Shown here: positions 1-8,256 of the stretch, piece after piece | How positions within the stretch are numbered: position 1 is the first letter of the stretch | How the letters are laid out: the number at the start of each line of letters is the position of its first letter | Assembly (NCBI GenBank): GCA_947500035.1 | Contig: CANMQP010000007.1 | Coordinates: 682,001 to 746,000, forward strand | Length of the DNA: 64,000 nt | Source of the DNA: an uncultured Kiloniellaceae bacterium | GTDB lineage: Bacteria > Pseudomonadota > Alphaproteobacteria > Kiloniellales > Kiloniellaceae | Reading direction: 5' to 3' | Position numbers and translations under genes: made by a program | Notes under the pieces: model-generated | Seen by the model: the letters and a program-made list of their open reading frames with translations, nothing else | What the model was told of the DNA's origin: nothing | Databases searched by the model: none

Positions 1-1734
1 AGTGGTGCTGTTCGTGAGGCTCTCGATCCGGATGGACCCATCTGCGGGCAATCTCTCGCGCAGCCAGTCCATATCGTGATACTCAGCGGCCGCCGCCGAT
101 CCGAACCACACCCGGTCTTCGGCCAGGTTGGCGAGCGTCGCCTCGCCCTTCACGTTGCCGAGCTGGTTCAGGAAATAGGTCAGTGCCAGCTTGCCAGGCT
201 TGCGCGAAACCCGCGAACAGACGATCCCATCCAGCCAATCGAGAACGCCATTGCCGGTAATCTCGAAACGATTGAAGCCGGAGACCTCCATGATGCCGAC
301 GCCGCTTTGAACCGCCTTAACCTCCGCGGCCACCACGTCGAAAGTGTTGTTGAAGCGGAAGGAATGTTCTTCCCTGAAGTCGGGGTCCGGCTTGAAATAG
401 AGCGCGCGCTCCCAGCCGTTCACGACCCCGAACTCCGCCCCCAATTGCGCCAGGCGGGAGGTCAGCGGCGTGGTCTTCATGGGCCGCCCCGCTGGCCGGT
501 GCTCGTGGGGCATGTGGAAGCGGAACTCGTTCTGATAATCCTCGATTGCCTTTAACGCCGTGTATTCGACATTGGCATAGCGCGTGAAGCGCCGTGGATC
601 GAGCGCCCAGGTGTCGTAGCAGGCTTCGCCGTGGACCATCATCTGGGCCAGCAGCCAGCCATGACCGCCGCCCTCGCCCAGTCCCGCGCGCAGGCCGGTC
701 AGGCACCAGGCATTGCGCTTGCCGGGGATCCTGCCGACCAGCGGCACGCCATCGGGCGTATAGGTGATCGGCCCGTTGATGATCGTGTGGATCCCGGCCT
801 CCTGCAGGCAGGGCAGCCGGGTGAAGGTTCCCTCCATGGTATCGATACAGCGGTCCAGATCGTCCGGGCAGAGCGCATTGGTGAAGTTCGGATCGATGCC
901 GTCGAGCCCCCAGGTCTTGCAATCCTGCTCGTAAAATCCGACCAGAAGGCCGTGCTTTTCCTGACGGGAGTAGAAGTCGTTGGTCGGGCAGCGCAGCAGC
1001 GGCACCCGGAAGTCCAGAGCCTCGATGTCCGGGATGGGTTCCGTCAGCAGATACTGATGCTCCATAGAGGCAACCGGCAGTTCGACGCCCATCATGGCCG
1101 AGATCTCGTTGCAGCGGTAGCCACCGGCATTGACGATCATCTCGCAGTGAATATCGCCCTTCTCGGTATGCACGGCCCAGGTCTCGTCGGGCTTTTGCGT
1201 AAGGCCGGTCACCCCCGTATGCCGGTAAACCTCCGCGCCCGCCAAACGGGCCCGGCGGGCCAGCGCCTGGCAGAGCTGGGCGGGATCGATATCGCCGTCG
1301 AGCGGATCCCAAAGCGCGCCCAGGAGATTATCCGTGGTGATCAGGGGATGGCGCCGTTTGCATTCCTCCGGGTCGAGCAGTTCGAAGTCAACGCCCATGC
1401 CCTTGGCCAGGGACATAAAGTGCCGGTAGCCGTCCAGGTGATCCTGGGTCGAGGCCAGACGCAACCCACCCGTGGCATGGTGGTAGTTGATCGGGTACTC
1501 AGGATCGTCGGCCAACTCCTTGTAGAGCCGGATCGAATGGCTCTTGAGGCCGACCATAACCTGGATGCCGCCGAAATTCGTGACCTGCGCCGCCGAATGC
1601 CAGGTCGTGCCGGAGGTCAGCTCGTCGCGCTCCACCAGAACGACGTCGCTCCATCCCTCCCGCGTCAGGTGATAAAGGGCGCTGCAGCCGCCGATACCGC
1701 CGCCGATCACAACAACACGCGTATGCGTTTTCAT
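1..1734 (-). CDS. Dimethylglycine/sarcosine dehydrogenase-like flavoprotein (C-terminus outside window)
   Basis: The product should oxidatively demethylate an N-methylated glycine, passing the methyl group to tetrahydrofolate. The gene starts at the ATG whose complement is at 1732-1734 and stays open to base 1, giving 578 residues of a family usually near 800-850. Visible are the N-terminal FAD dinucleotide-binding motif IGGGIGG (residues 10-16), the acidic residue ending strand 2 (E35), and TTWHSAA (43-49), in which His46 matches the covalently flavinylated histidine of dimethylglycine dehydrogenase. From about residue 455 the sequence (for example GWERALYFKPD) enters the GcvT-like folate domain. 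The gene diverges from an MttB-family methyltransferase across a 200-bp spacer, which supports methylated-amine catabolism. The exact substrate (dimethylglycine, sarcosine or a relative) cannot be decided. Confidence 0.88.
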   Translation of the reverse strand, partial: MKTHTRVVVIGGGIGGCSALYHLTREGWSDVVLVERDELTSGTTWHSAAQVTNFGGIQVMVGLKSHSIRLYKELADDPEYPINYHHATGGLRLASTQDHLDGYRHFMSLAKGMGVDFELLDPEECKRRHPLITTDNLLGALWDPLDGDIDPAQLCQALARRARLAGAEVYRHTGVTGLTQKPDETWAVHTEKGDIHCEMIVNAGGYRCNEISAMMGVELPVASMEHQYLLTEPIPDIEALDFRVPLLRCPTNDFYSRQEKHGLLVGFYEQDCKTWGLDGIDPNFTNALCPDDLDRCIDTMEGTFTRLPCLQEAGIHTIINGPITYTPDGVPLVGRIPGKRNAWCLTGLRAGLGEGGGHGWLLAQMMVHGEACYDTWALDPRRFTRYANVEYTALKAIEDYQNEFRFHMPHEHRPAGRPMKTTPLTSRLAQLGAEFGVVNGWERALYFKPDPDFREEHSFRFNNTFDVVAAEVKAVQSGVGIMEVSGFNRFEITGNGVLDWLDGIVCSRVSRKPGKLALTYFLNQLGNVKGEATLANLAEDRVWFGSAAAAEYHDMDWLRERLPADGSIRIESLTNSTT

Positions 1735-1934
1735 GCCTGCTCTCTTAATTCATAACCGTTGGCTTCCTTGAACCGCGCCAGCATGCGCAAAGCCGGCAGG
1801 AGATTTCACGGCCAAAATCCAACTTAAGGAAGATCGGGAGGCGGCCTTCGGTTTTCCTGAAGAGCCTTCACCGCCTTAGGCACGGAGCCCCAAGATCGGG
1901 CAGACTGAACCTGGACAGGCGGGAGTGAGCGGGT

Positions 1935-3491
1935 ATGACGTCGGAAGAAACGCGGATCGGCCGGCGCGGCGGCGGCCGCGCAGCACGCAAGGCGGCACGT
2001 CTGGCGCCGGAAGTCGAGGTCGATCCCTGCCCGCCCGGCCAGCGCGGCGGCGCCTATCGCCCGCTCTCAGACGCCAAGTTGACCGCCATCTGCAACGAAG
2101 CCTTCCGGGTCCTCGAGGAGATCGGGATGAGCGAAGTCCCGCAGGTGGTTCAGGAAAAGGCGCTGGCTGGGGGCGCCCATCTCAACGACCTTGGCCGCCT
2201 CTGTTATCCGCGCTCAATGGTCGAGGACATCATCGCGGGCGCAGCCAAAAGCTTCATCTATCACGGCCGCGATCCCAGGCACGACTTCGAGGTCGGCGGC
2301 GACAAGGTCTACTTCGGCACGGGCGGCGCCGCGGTACAGACCCTGGATCGCAAAAACGGCCTCTATCGGCCCTCGACCCTGGCCGACCTCTATGACTTCA
2401 CGCGCCTGGTCGACACCCTGCCCAACGTGAGCTGGTTCACCCGCTGCTGCGTGGCGACCGATATTCCCGACAATTTCGATCTCGATATCAACACCGCCTA
2501 CGCCCTGCTGGCGGGCACGACGAAGCCGGTCGGCACTTCCTTTACAATGCCGGAGTATGTGGCACCGGTCATCGAGATGTTCGATATGGCCCTCGGTGGA
2601 GAGGGCCGCTTTAAAGAGCGTCCCTTCTGCAAGGCGCACATCAGCCCGGTGATCTCGCCCTTGCGCTATGGCGAAGATGCGGTCGGCGTCACCCTGGAGT
2701 GCATTCGCCTGGGCGTTCAGATCAACAACATCGTGGCCGCCATGTCGGGCGCGACCGCGCCGGCTACCCCCGCCGGGTTCCTGGTGCAGTCGACGGCGGA
2801 GACCCTGGCCGCGCTGGTGATGGTCAATCTCTTCGCGCCAGGCTACCCGATGATCTTTTCGAACTGGCCCCTGGTCATCGACCTGCGAACAGGCGCCTTT
2901 TGCGGCGGTGGAGGTGAGATCAGCATCATGAACGCTGCCTCCGGACAGATCAGCAATCATCTCGGTCTACCCAGCGGCGTAGCTTCCTCCATGTCGGACG
3001 CCAAAGCGGTCGATGCCCAGATGGGAATGGAGAAGGGGATCTCTGCGCTCGCCGCGGGCCTGGGCGGCGCCAACATGATCTACGAGTCCTCCGGCATGAT
3101 GGCCAGCCTGCTCGGCGCATCCTTCGAAGCTTTCGTGGCCGACGATGAGATGCTCAGTCACGTGCATCGGGCGATCCGCGGTGTCGAGGTGAACGAGGAA
3201 ACTCTGGGTTTTGAGACCATTCGCGAAGCGGTGATCGGGGAAGGCCACTTCCTGGGTGCGGCTCAAACCATGGACGCCATGCAGCGCGATTACTTCTATC
3301 CCACCCTCGCCGACAGGAACGAGCCACGCACCTGGGAGGAAGCGGGCGCGACCGACCTCTGGACCCGCGCCAGGACCCGCGCGGACGAGATCCTGGCGAG
3401 CCACTATCCGACCTACATCGAGCCGGAGGTCGATAAAGCCATCAGAGAGCGCTTCAACATTCTGCTGCCAAAGGAGCGACTGCGGCCCTAA
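1935..3491 (+). CDS. MttB-family (trimethylamine methyltransferase-like) protein, non-pyrrolysine
   Basis: A 518-residue protein of the MttB superfamily, whose members transfer a methyl group from trimethylamine, glycine betaine or related quaternary amines to a corrinoid protein. The length matches the family and the frame contains no in-frame amber codon, so this is a non-pyrrolysine member (MtgB-like) rather than the archaeal TMA enzyme. The conserved glycine-rich core (GGGGEISIMNAASGQISN, about residues 322-339, and ALAAGLGGANMIYESSGMM, about 370-388) is intact. The start is an ATG with a GGGAGTGAG ribosome-binding stretch just upstream. The N-terminus is basic and low in complexity (RIGRRGGGRAARKAAR). 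It diverges from the dimethylglycine dehydrogenase-like gene. No corrinoid protein is encoded in the window, so the methyl acceptor is unknown. Confidence 0.85.
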   Translation: MTSEETRIGRRGGGRAARKAARLAPEVEVDPCPPGQRGGAYRPLSDAKLTAICNEAFRVLEEIGMSEVPQVVQEKALAGGAHLNDLGRLCYPRSMVEDIIAGAAKSFIYHGRDPRHDFEVGGDKVYFGTGGAAVQTLDRKNGLYRPSTLADLYDFTRLVDTLPNVSWFTRCCVATDIPDNFDLDINTAYALLAGTTKPVGTSFTMPEYVAPVIEMFDMALGGEGRFKERPFCKAHISPVISPLRYGEDAVGVTLECIRLGVQINNIVAAMSGATAPATPAGFLVQSTAETLAALVMVNLFAPGYPMIFSNWPLVIDLRTGAFCGGGGEISIMNAASGQISNHLGLPSGVASSMSDAKAVDAQMGMEKGISALAAGLGGANMIYESSGMMASLLGASFEAFVADDEMLSHVHRAIRGVEVNEETLGFETIREAVIGEGHFLGAAQTMDAMQRDYFYPTLADRNEPRTWEEAGATDLWTRARTRADEILASHYPTYIEPEVDKAIRERFNILLPKERLRP

Positions 3492-3497
3492 GACCTG

Positions 3498-3536
3498 CAG
3501 GTGTCAGCATGGGACCGACTTTGCGCCAGACACCTG
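3498..3536. terminator. Inverted repeat downstream of the mttB-like gene
   Basis: CAGGTGTC (3498-3505) and GACACCTG (3529-3536) are perfect 8-bp arms around a 23-nt loop, starting seven bases after the stop codon. No T-run follows, so a factor-independent terminator is not demonstrated. It could be a weak or Rho-assisted 3' structure. Confidence 0.3.
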
Positions 3537-3637
3537 GCTGCCGAGTGAGATGAGACCGGCTTCCGAACGCGATCGAAAACTACACTCTCAATGCAGCTGG
3601 ATAAGTGCGGCGACCCGAGGCCGCCGCACATCCTAGA

Positions 3638-4348
3638 TCACGTCCGCTTGAAACGCCGTGCGGCAAAACCAAGACCGGCCAGCGCAAATCCAAACAGCGA
3701 AAGCGACGCAGGTTCAGGCACCATGACGGGATCCGGATCCGCACCTCCAGGCGTGGCCGACCCCAGAGTGATGTTATCGAACCCGACAAAGTTTGCGGTC
3801 CCGCCGAAATCAACCGAGCGAGCGATACCGTCGAAGGCAACGCCGATCGGGTCCCAATTACAGAATCTGCCCGTCGGATCGCCCGTGCAGTTATTATCGC
3901 TGAGATTCAGGGCGAGATTGATAGTTGCCAGGATATTTCCCGATCCGTTGAGGTCGTCGTAAACGTTGACAAACCCAGTATCGAAATCACTGCTGTAAAA
4001 GAACGAAAAGCCGGTGTCGAAGCCCGCAGCGACGTTCATGGTCGCGGCGTTGCCGGAGAGAAAAAACAAGATAGTATCCGGCGAAGGTTCGTTGGCGAAG
4101 TTCCCGTTCAAAGGGTTGCCTTTTGTGTCTCCGTCGGTAATGGCAAGAGACGTACTGGAGAAAGAAATCCCGTTGTCTGTGCCCGACGCTCCGGCAGAAT
4201 CCGTGCCGCCGTTATAGAAATCGTTCACACTCGCGCCGTCGGTGACCCCCTCGAAATCGAGCACGATCGGTGCAGCGCTCACTTGCACGGAGGACATAGC
4301 GGTCATCGCGCCGGCAATTGCCCCTCCAATAAAGAATTTTCTCAACAT
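3638..4348 (-). CDS. Secreted PEP-CTERM sorting-domain protein
   Basis: 236 residues, starting at the ATG (complement 4346-4348) preceded by GGGGGAGC; longer in-frame starts lie in AT-rich spacer and lack a ribosome-binding site. MLRKFFIGGAIAGAMTAMSS begins a signal peptide ending near VSAAP. The body is an acidic beta-rich domain with many Asn, Asp, Gly and Thr residues. The C-terminus is a textbook PEP-CTERM signal: VPEPASLSLFGFALAGLGFA followed by the basic tail ARRFKRT. Such proteins are processed by an exosortase (EpsH/XrtA type) and are often linked to exopolysaccharide and biofilm matrix. No exosortase is encoded in this window. The body's own function is unknown. A perfect palindrome lies 43-62 bp upstream. 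Confidence 0.85.
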   Translation of the reverse strand: MLRKFFIGGAIAGAMTAMSSVQVSAAPIVLDFEGVTDGASVNDFYNGGTDSAGASGTDNGISFSSTSLAITDGDTKGNPLNGNFANEPSPDTILFFLSGNAATMNVAAGFDTGFSFFYSSDFDTGFVNVYDDLNGSGNILATINLALNLSDNNCTGDPTGRFCNWDPIGVAFDGIARSVDFGGTANFVGFDNITLGSATPGGADPDPVMVPEPASLSLFGFALAGLGFAARRFKRT

Positions 4349-4390
4349 AAATGCTCCCCCAGTCAAACAGTAGTATTCGCTTCGTTGGAT

Positions 4391-4410
4391 GTTGTTTCGC
4401 GCGAAACAAC
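4391..4410. promoter_or_regulatory. 20-bp perfect palindrome upstream of the PEP-CTERM gene
   Basis: GTTGTTTCGCGCGAAACAAC is its own reverse complement. It lies in the AT-rich 4349-4633 spacer, 43-62 bp before the PEP-CTERM start codon, where an operator would be expected. The binding protein is unknown. Confidence 0.5.
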
Positions 4411-4633
4411 TTGCGTTTAAACTGAGCAAGCAATTAGTATGCCAATGACTTAAGCTATTGATGGACAAGAATCTGAACCGATAGTTCGGAAATCGAAGTC
4501 GCGAATCTGTAAAAACGATCGACAGTTTAAGCTTAGATAAACGAGCGAAACACGTCTTAACGTTGATATTATTGTGTTTTATGCGATTTTTAAGTGTAAA
4601 ATTTATCGACACAGGCGAAATCTTATAAAAAAC

Positions 4634-5683
4634 TCACCTCTCTAATGTCACCGACTCCTCTTTCACCCTCACCTCCTCCAGCACCTCGAACAGCGTTGCG
4701 TCTCCTGCAGACAGTTTCGCCACCTGGGGTAGGATTTCTTCGCGTAGGTGCTTTCGGATCATGACAGAAACGCCGGTGGGCAAAGTCCCCAGCTCGCCGC
4801 GCCGGGCGACCAGGTAAACCTTGCGGGTGAGGCGGGTGAAGGGAGACTGGATCACCTCGGTTCCGGCTTCGAAGCGCGCACTGTCGAGGATGTTCAGCGG
4901 GGTCCCGAGACTCCAGCCGCCGACCATTGCGACCATAGCCAGGATCGAGCGGGAGGCCTCAAAAGAAAAGCGTCTTTCGGCGGAAAAGCGATGCCGCCGC
5001 AGATGCTGCTCGACGAGACGGCCGATCGGCATCTTCTCGTCGTGATGCACAAAGGGGAGCTGCTCAAGCTGAGGCCGAAGCGGCGCGTCGGCTTTCAAAA
5101 CACCCCGGGCGGCCACAATCGCGAAGGTCTCCTGCAGCAAGGGAAAGACGTCGTAGATCGAAGGGTCGTCCGGCGGCAGGCCGGTGATCGCGATGTCCGC
5201 CTCGCGCCGGACGAAGACGCTGGTCATGCTGTCGGACCGGCCGGAGACCGCACTCAGGACGGTCTTGGGATAGGTTTCGTGCAGAGCTCCGATCAAATGG
5301 GGTGTGACCGACGCATCGAAATCGTCGATCACCGCGAAGCGAAGCTGCGGCAGAGAAGAAAGATTGAGCTCCATCATCTGCGCTTGCGCCTCGGAGATCG
5401 ACAACAGCACCTTGCGGGCATGGCTCAGCAAAAGCGCGCCGGCGGGCGTGGGGCGGATCGGCCGCTCACTGCGGTCCAGGAGCGTTGTTCGCGCAAAGGC
5501 TTCCAGGTTTGAGATCTGCTGAGAGACCGCCGCCGGACTGGCGCCCAGCCGTTCGGCCGCCTTTGCCATGGAACCGGCTTCGTCCACGGCGACCAGGACG
5601 CGCAGGGCACGGACCGAGAGGTCGAGAGGGCTTTCCTGAGCCAAAGCAAGTTCCTCGAAAAGACGGGCCTGCGCCGTAATCAA
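4634..5683 (-). CDS. LysR-family transcriptional regulator
   Basis: 349 residues. The N-terminal winged helix-turn-helix spans about residues 20-80 (LSVRALRVLVAVDEAGSMAK, then AAERLGASPAAVSQQISNLE) and is followed by a LysR substrate-binding domain. It starts about 20 residues longer than most LysR proteins, and a further tail of about 40 residues ends in KVKEESVTLER-like charged sequence (EVLEEVRVKEESVTLER). It lies 118 bp downstream of the racemase gene on the same strand, so it could be co-transcribed and control the racemase/DUF1611 pair, but no divergent target points to its regulon. The effector is unknown. Confidence 0.85.
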   Translation of the reverse strand: MITAQARLFEELALAQESPLDLSVRALRVLVAVDEAGSMAKAAERLGASPAAVSQQISNLEAFARTTLLDRSERPIRPTPAGALLLSHARKVLLSISEAQAQMMELNLSSLPQLRFAVIDDFDASVTPHLIGALHETYPKTVLSAVSGRSDSMTSVFVRREADIAITGLPPDDPSIYDVFPLLQETFAIVAARGVLKADAPLRPQLEQLPFVHHDEKMPIGRLVEQHLRRHRFSAERRFSFEASRSILAMVAMVGGWSLGTPLNILDSARFEAGTEVIQSPFTRLTRKVYLVARRGELGTLPTGVSVMIRKHLREEILPQVAKLSAGDATLFEVLEEVRVKEESVTLER

Positions 5684-5727
5684 GCAGCGCTAGCTTCACG
5701 TCTCTCTTTAGCCGAACTAACGATAGC

Positions 5728-5743
5728 CGTAAATACACCTTAA
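5728..5743. repeat. 16-bp repeated motif, copy 1
   Basis: CGTAAATACACCTTAA differs at one position from CGTAAATGCACCTTAA at 9755-9770. Both copies are in non-coding DNA, this one 45 bp upstream of the LysR start. The role is unknown and chance similarity is not excluded. Confidence 0.25.
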
Positions 5744-5801
5744 CCCATATTGCCTGCCGTCATTGTTTTCCTTCGGCTCGTGGCACAGGGCAATGGGATC
5801 A

Positions 5802-6959
5802 TTATGACGCCCGCGCGGGCGTCGGCGACCGCGTTGCTCTAGCCAACGCCAGGCTGGAACGGCTTTGTTCCGGCAAACGAACAAGTTTGTAGGGCTCGCG
5901 GTTTCGGATAACCTTCTCGACATCTGGCGCGTTCATGACCCGCATCAGTGCGCTGTAATTCGTTTGAAAGAAGACTTCGGCACCGATCGCAAGGCGAGCG
6001 TCGGCGGTTTCAACGACAAGATGATCGCTGGTCGCTCCAATGCAGGTGAGTCCCGCGGGCATCGTGAGACCGTCGATATCCGTATCCTGTAATCCGATGG
6101 CAAGGATCGACTGCCGGATTTGCCTCTGATCGGACACAATACGACCGCCCGCCGTTACTGGTTCAATCGCCGGCCATTTACGGTTTTTCGGCTTGATTTT
6201 GGACTCGATGACTTCCGTGACAAGTGTGAAAGCATCCGTGAACAACCCATCAATCCGGCGCCCTGAAATCGGATCGACACCAAGCAGGATCGCTTCTCCC
6301 AATCTCAGATCGTTAACCTGGCCTGAGCTTTCCTCGCCAAAAGCCCAGGGAAGATTTGCGGAATTGCCGCCCGATACCGTTTCCAGGGAAAAGCCGCACG
6401 CTCGTTCGGTTTCACGAGCAAGCGACGAAAACGCCTTCATGCTCTGAGCGTTGGGGGCCACCCCGTTCAGGCAGGCAAAATTCGCCCCGATGCCTTTCAA
6501 GGCAATGCCCGGAATATTCATCACCTTGCGTGTGATGCCTTCGAGAGCGCCAGGCATGATACCCTCTCTAAGGTCGCCCGTCTCGACCATCAGAATGATG
6601 CCATGGACCCGATTCGAACGCTGTGCGGAACTGGCGAGCATATGAATAGCATCGAGCTCGGTGTTGTAGCTGTCGCTGCAACCCTGCGTGATCCGGTCTG
6701 TCTGGCTCAGCAATGGTGTCCGGATAAGAGCGATCGGGCACTTGATCCCGGCGCGCCGCATCCGCTCGACATTCTCTATACGCGCGTCGGCAAGCCCAGT
6801 CACACCACCATCGAGCATTGCCCTTGCAATCTCGGGGTGCCCGCAAACAGCTTTTGTGACACCGGTCACACCTATACCGCGCCGGCCGAGGCGTTGGACC
6901 AGGTATCTGGTGTTGTGCCTGATTTTGTTAAGATCGCACTCAATGCGCGGAGCGGTCAT
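5802..6959 (-). CDS. PLP-dependent amino acid racemase, alanine-racemase N-terminal fold
   Basis: 385 residues of the alanine/ornithine-racemase-like PLP family. The N-terminus IECDLNKIRHNTRYL and the VTGVTKAVCG motif hold the lysine expected to bind PLP (about residue 36). The sequence then follows a TIM-barrel pattern with GGNSANLPW (about 197-205) and LRLGEAILLG (about 217-226) near the phosphate-binding end. It lacks the classical beta-domain of Alr and is closer to the ornithine racemase/YhfX type. Its ATG overlaps the stop codon of the upstream DUF1611 gene by one base (TAATG), so the two are translationally coupled. The substrate amino acid is not known. Confidence 0.8.
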   Translation of the reverse strand: MTAPRIECDLNKIRHNTRYLVQRLGRRGIGVTGVTKAVCGHPEIARAMLDGGVTGLADARIENVERMRRAGIKCPIALIRTPLLSQTDRITQGCSDSYNTELDAIHMLASSAQRSNRVHGIILMVETGDLREGIMPGALEGITRKVMNIPGIALKGIGANFACLNGVAPNAQSMKAFSSLARETERACGFSLETVSGGNSANLPWAFGEESSGQVNDLRLGEAILLGVDPISGRRIDGLFTDAFTLVTEVIESKIKPKNRKWPAIEPVTAGGRIVSDQRQIRQSILAIGLQDTDIDGLTMPAGLTCIGATSDHLVVETADARLAIGAEVFFQTNYSALMRVMNAPDVEKVIRNREPYKLVRLPEQSRSSLALARATRSPTPARAS

Positions 6960-8158
6960 TACGCAGCCACGATGGGGCGTTCGACGAGCTCCGGAAACGC
7001 GGAGAGAACCATCTGCAAGAGCTCATCCACGGGACGGCTCAAGGCATCCGTGACGGGCAACCCGAGTTTCAGGGAATAGAATTTGATCGCGGAATCGATT
7101 TCCGCTTCATTCATATCCTCGTGATTGACCGTCAGGCCGATGACCTTCGTATCCGCAAAAGCTTGAATCAGCGCAATTTCATCCGCTGGACCGGGCATCG
7201 GCATGCTTGGAAAGTCGCACCGGTGCGCGCGTTTCGGAGCGTGCTGCAAAATAACCGCATCAGGTTGACTGCCGCGCAAAATAAAGGCGGATGTGCAGAA
7301 CGCCGGGTGACTGAGCGCGCCCTGCCCTTCTATGAGAATGACTTCGGGCTGCTCGGCCTCAAAGGCCGCGACAATCGCGCCTTCAAGCTCGCCGCAACAA
7401 AACTGTGGAGGCACCGCGTCCATTGCGACCCCGTAGCGCGCGCCCTGCATCAGACCTGTCTGGCCGGTTCCGATCAATAGCGTCCTGATGCCCCGTTCAT
7501 TCAGGACGCGGGCCAGAACAGTTGCAGTGGTTCGCTTGCCAATGGCGCAGTCTGTACCAAGGACCGCAATTCTTTTCGAGGTCACCCCAGCGATGCTGCC
7601 GTCAAAAAGGCGCATGTCCTTACTCGGACGCGGCTTTCGAATATCGCGTATCCAGACTCCCCGGCCGACCTTTGCCGCCGCCGAAAATTCGGGATCATCG
7701 CTCAGATATTCGTGCAGCCCGCCGACGATATTAATGCCAAGCGCAATCGCCTCCAGTATGACGCCACGATCCTCATCGGAGAGTTTTCCAGTCGAAGGAG
7801 CCATCCCGTAGATCAGGGTGTCAGGGACTTCTTCCTCATGGGTAACAGCTGCTTCTAGGTCTTTGAAGATGGTGATACCGTTCGGCACTTCGTCGAGCAT
7901 CTGCCCGCTGTCCTTACCTGAACAACTGCTGTCGATAACCGACAGGATACGGTAGGTCTCCGAATGCCGAACCAGCCCATTCGCGGTCTTGCCGTCAATT
8001 TTCGAAAAATTCCCTTCGCAGTACACGATCGCAGTGGGGGTTTTCGCAGACTTCACCCGCGCGCGGTTCGTGATTTTCGAGAGAGATCTTGTCGGCGCGG
8101 CTAACGGCTCAGTCGGACAAGGTCTGACTGACTGGGCACTCTTGGGTTCGGTTTCCAT
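6959..8158 (-). CDS. DUF1611 (DgcN-like) P-loop protein
   Basis: 399 residues from the ATG (complement 8156-8158) preceded by AAGGACGCAAC; an upstream in-frame start at 8314 would overlap the next gene and lacks a good ribosome-binding site. An N-terminal Rossmann-like region (about 41-190) is followed by a P-loop at 201-210 (GTDCAIGKRT), an atypical Walker A, and then a DUF1611 NTPase domain (IEGQGALSHPAF, HAPKRAHRCDF). Family members named DgcN act on D-glutamate together with an enolase-type partner (DgcA). Here the partner is a PLP racemase instead. This suggests a D- or non-protein amino acid route. The residues preceding 41 are poorly conserved and basic. Confidence 0.82.
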   Translation of the reverse strand: METEPKSAQSVRPCPTEPLAAPTRSLSKITNRARVKSAKTPTAIVYCEGNFSKIDGKTANGLVRHSETYRILSVIDSSCSGKDSGQMLDEVPNGITIFKDLEAAVTHEEEVPDTLIYGMAPSTGKLSDEDRGVILEAIALGINIVGGLHEYLSDDPEFSAAAKVGRGVWIRDIRKPRPSKDMRLFDGSIAGVTSKRIAVLGTDCAIGKRTTATVLARVLNERGIRTLLIGTGQTGLMQGARYGVAMDAVPPQFCCGELEGAIVAAFEAEQPEVILIEGQGALSHPAFCTSAFILRGSQPDAVILQHAPKRAHRCDFPSMPMPGPADEIALIQAFADTKVIGLTVNHEDMNEAEIDSAIKFYSLKLGLPVTDALSRPVDELLQMVLSAFPELVERPIVAA

Positions 8159-8256
8159 GTTGCGTCCTTGTAAAGATGCACCGCAGACGACAGGATTCTG
8201 CCGAGGGTACACATGTGTTGAAGCCTGGGCACAACACTGAACCCGGCCTATCGGCG

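Noticed and set aside
631-1755. Long open frame on the plus strand opposite the dimethylglycine dehydrogenase-like gene
   Set aside because: Antisense shadow. The minus-strand frame has the FAD motif and family sequence throughout.
1935-3491. Possibility that the MttB-like gene contains pyrrolysine
   Set aside because: The full 518-residue frame has no internal amber codon.
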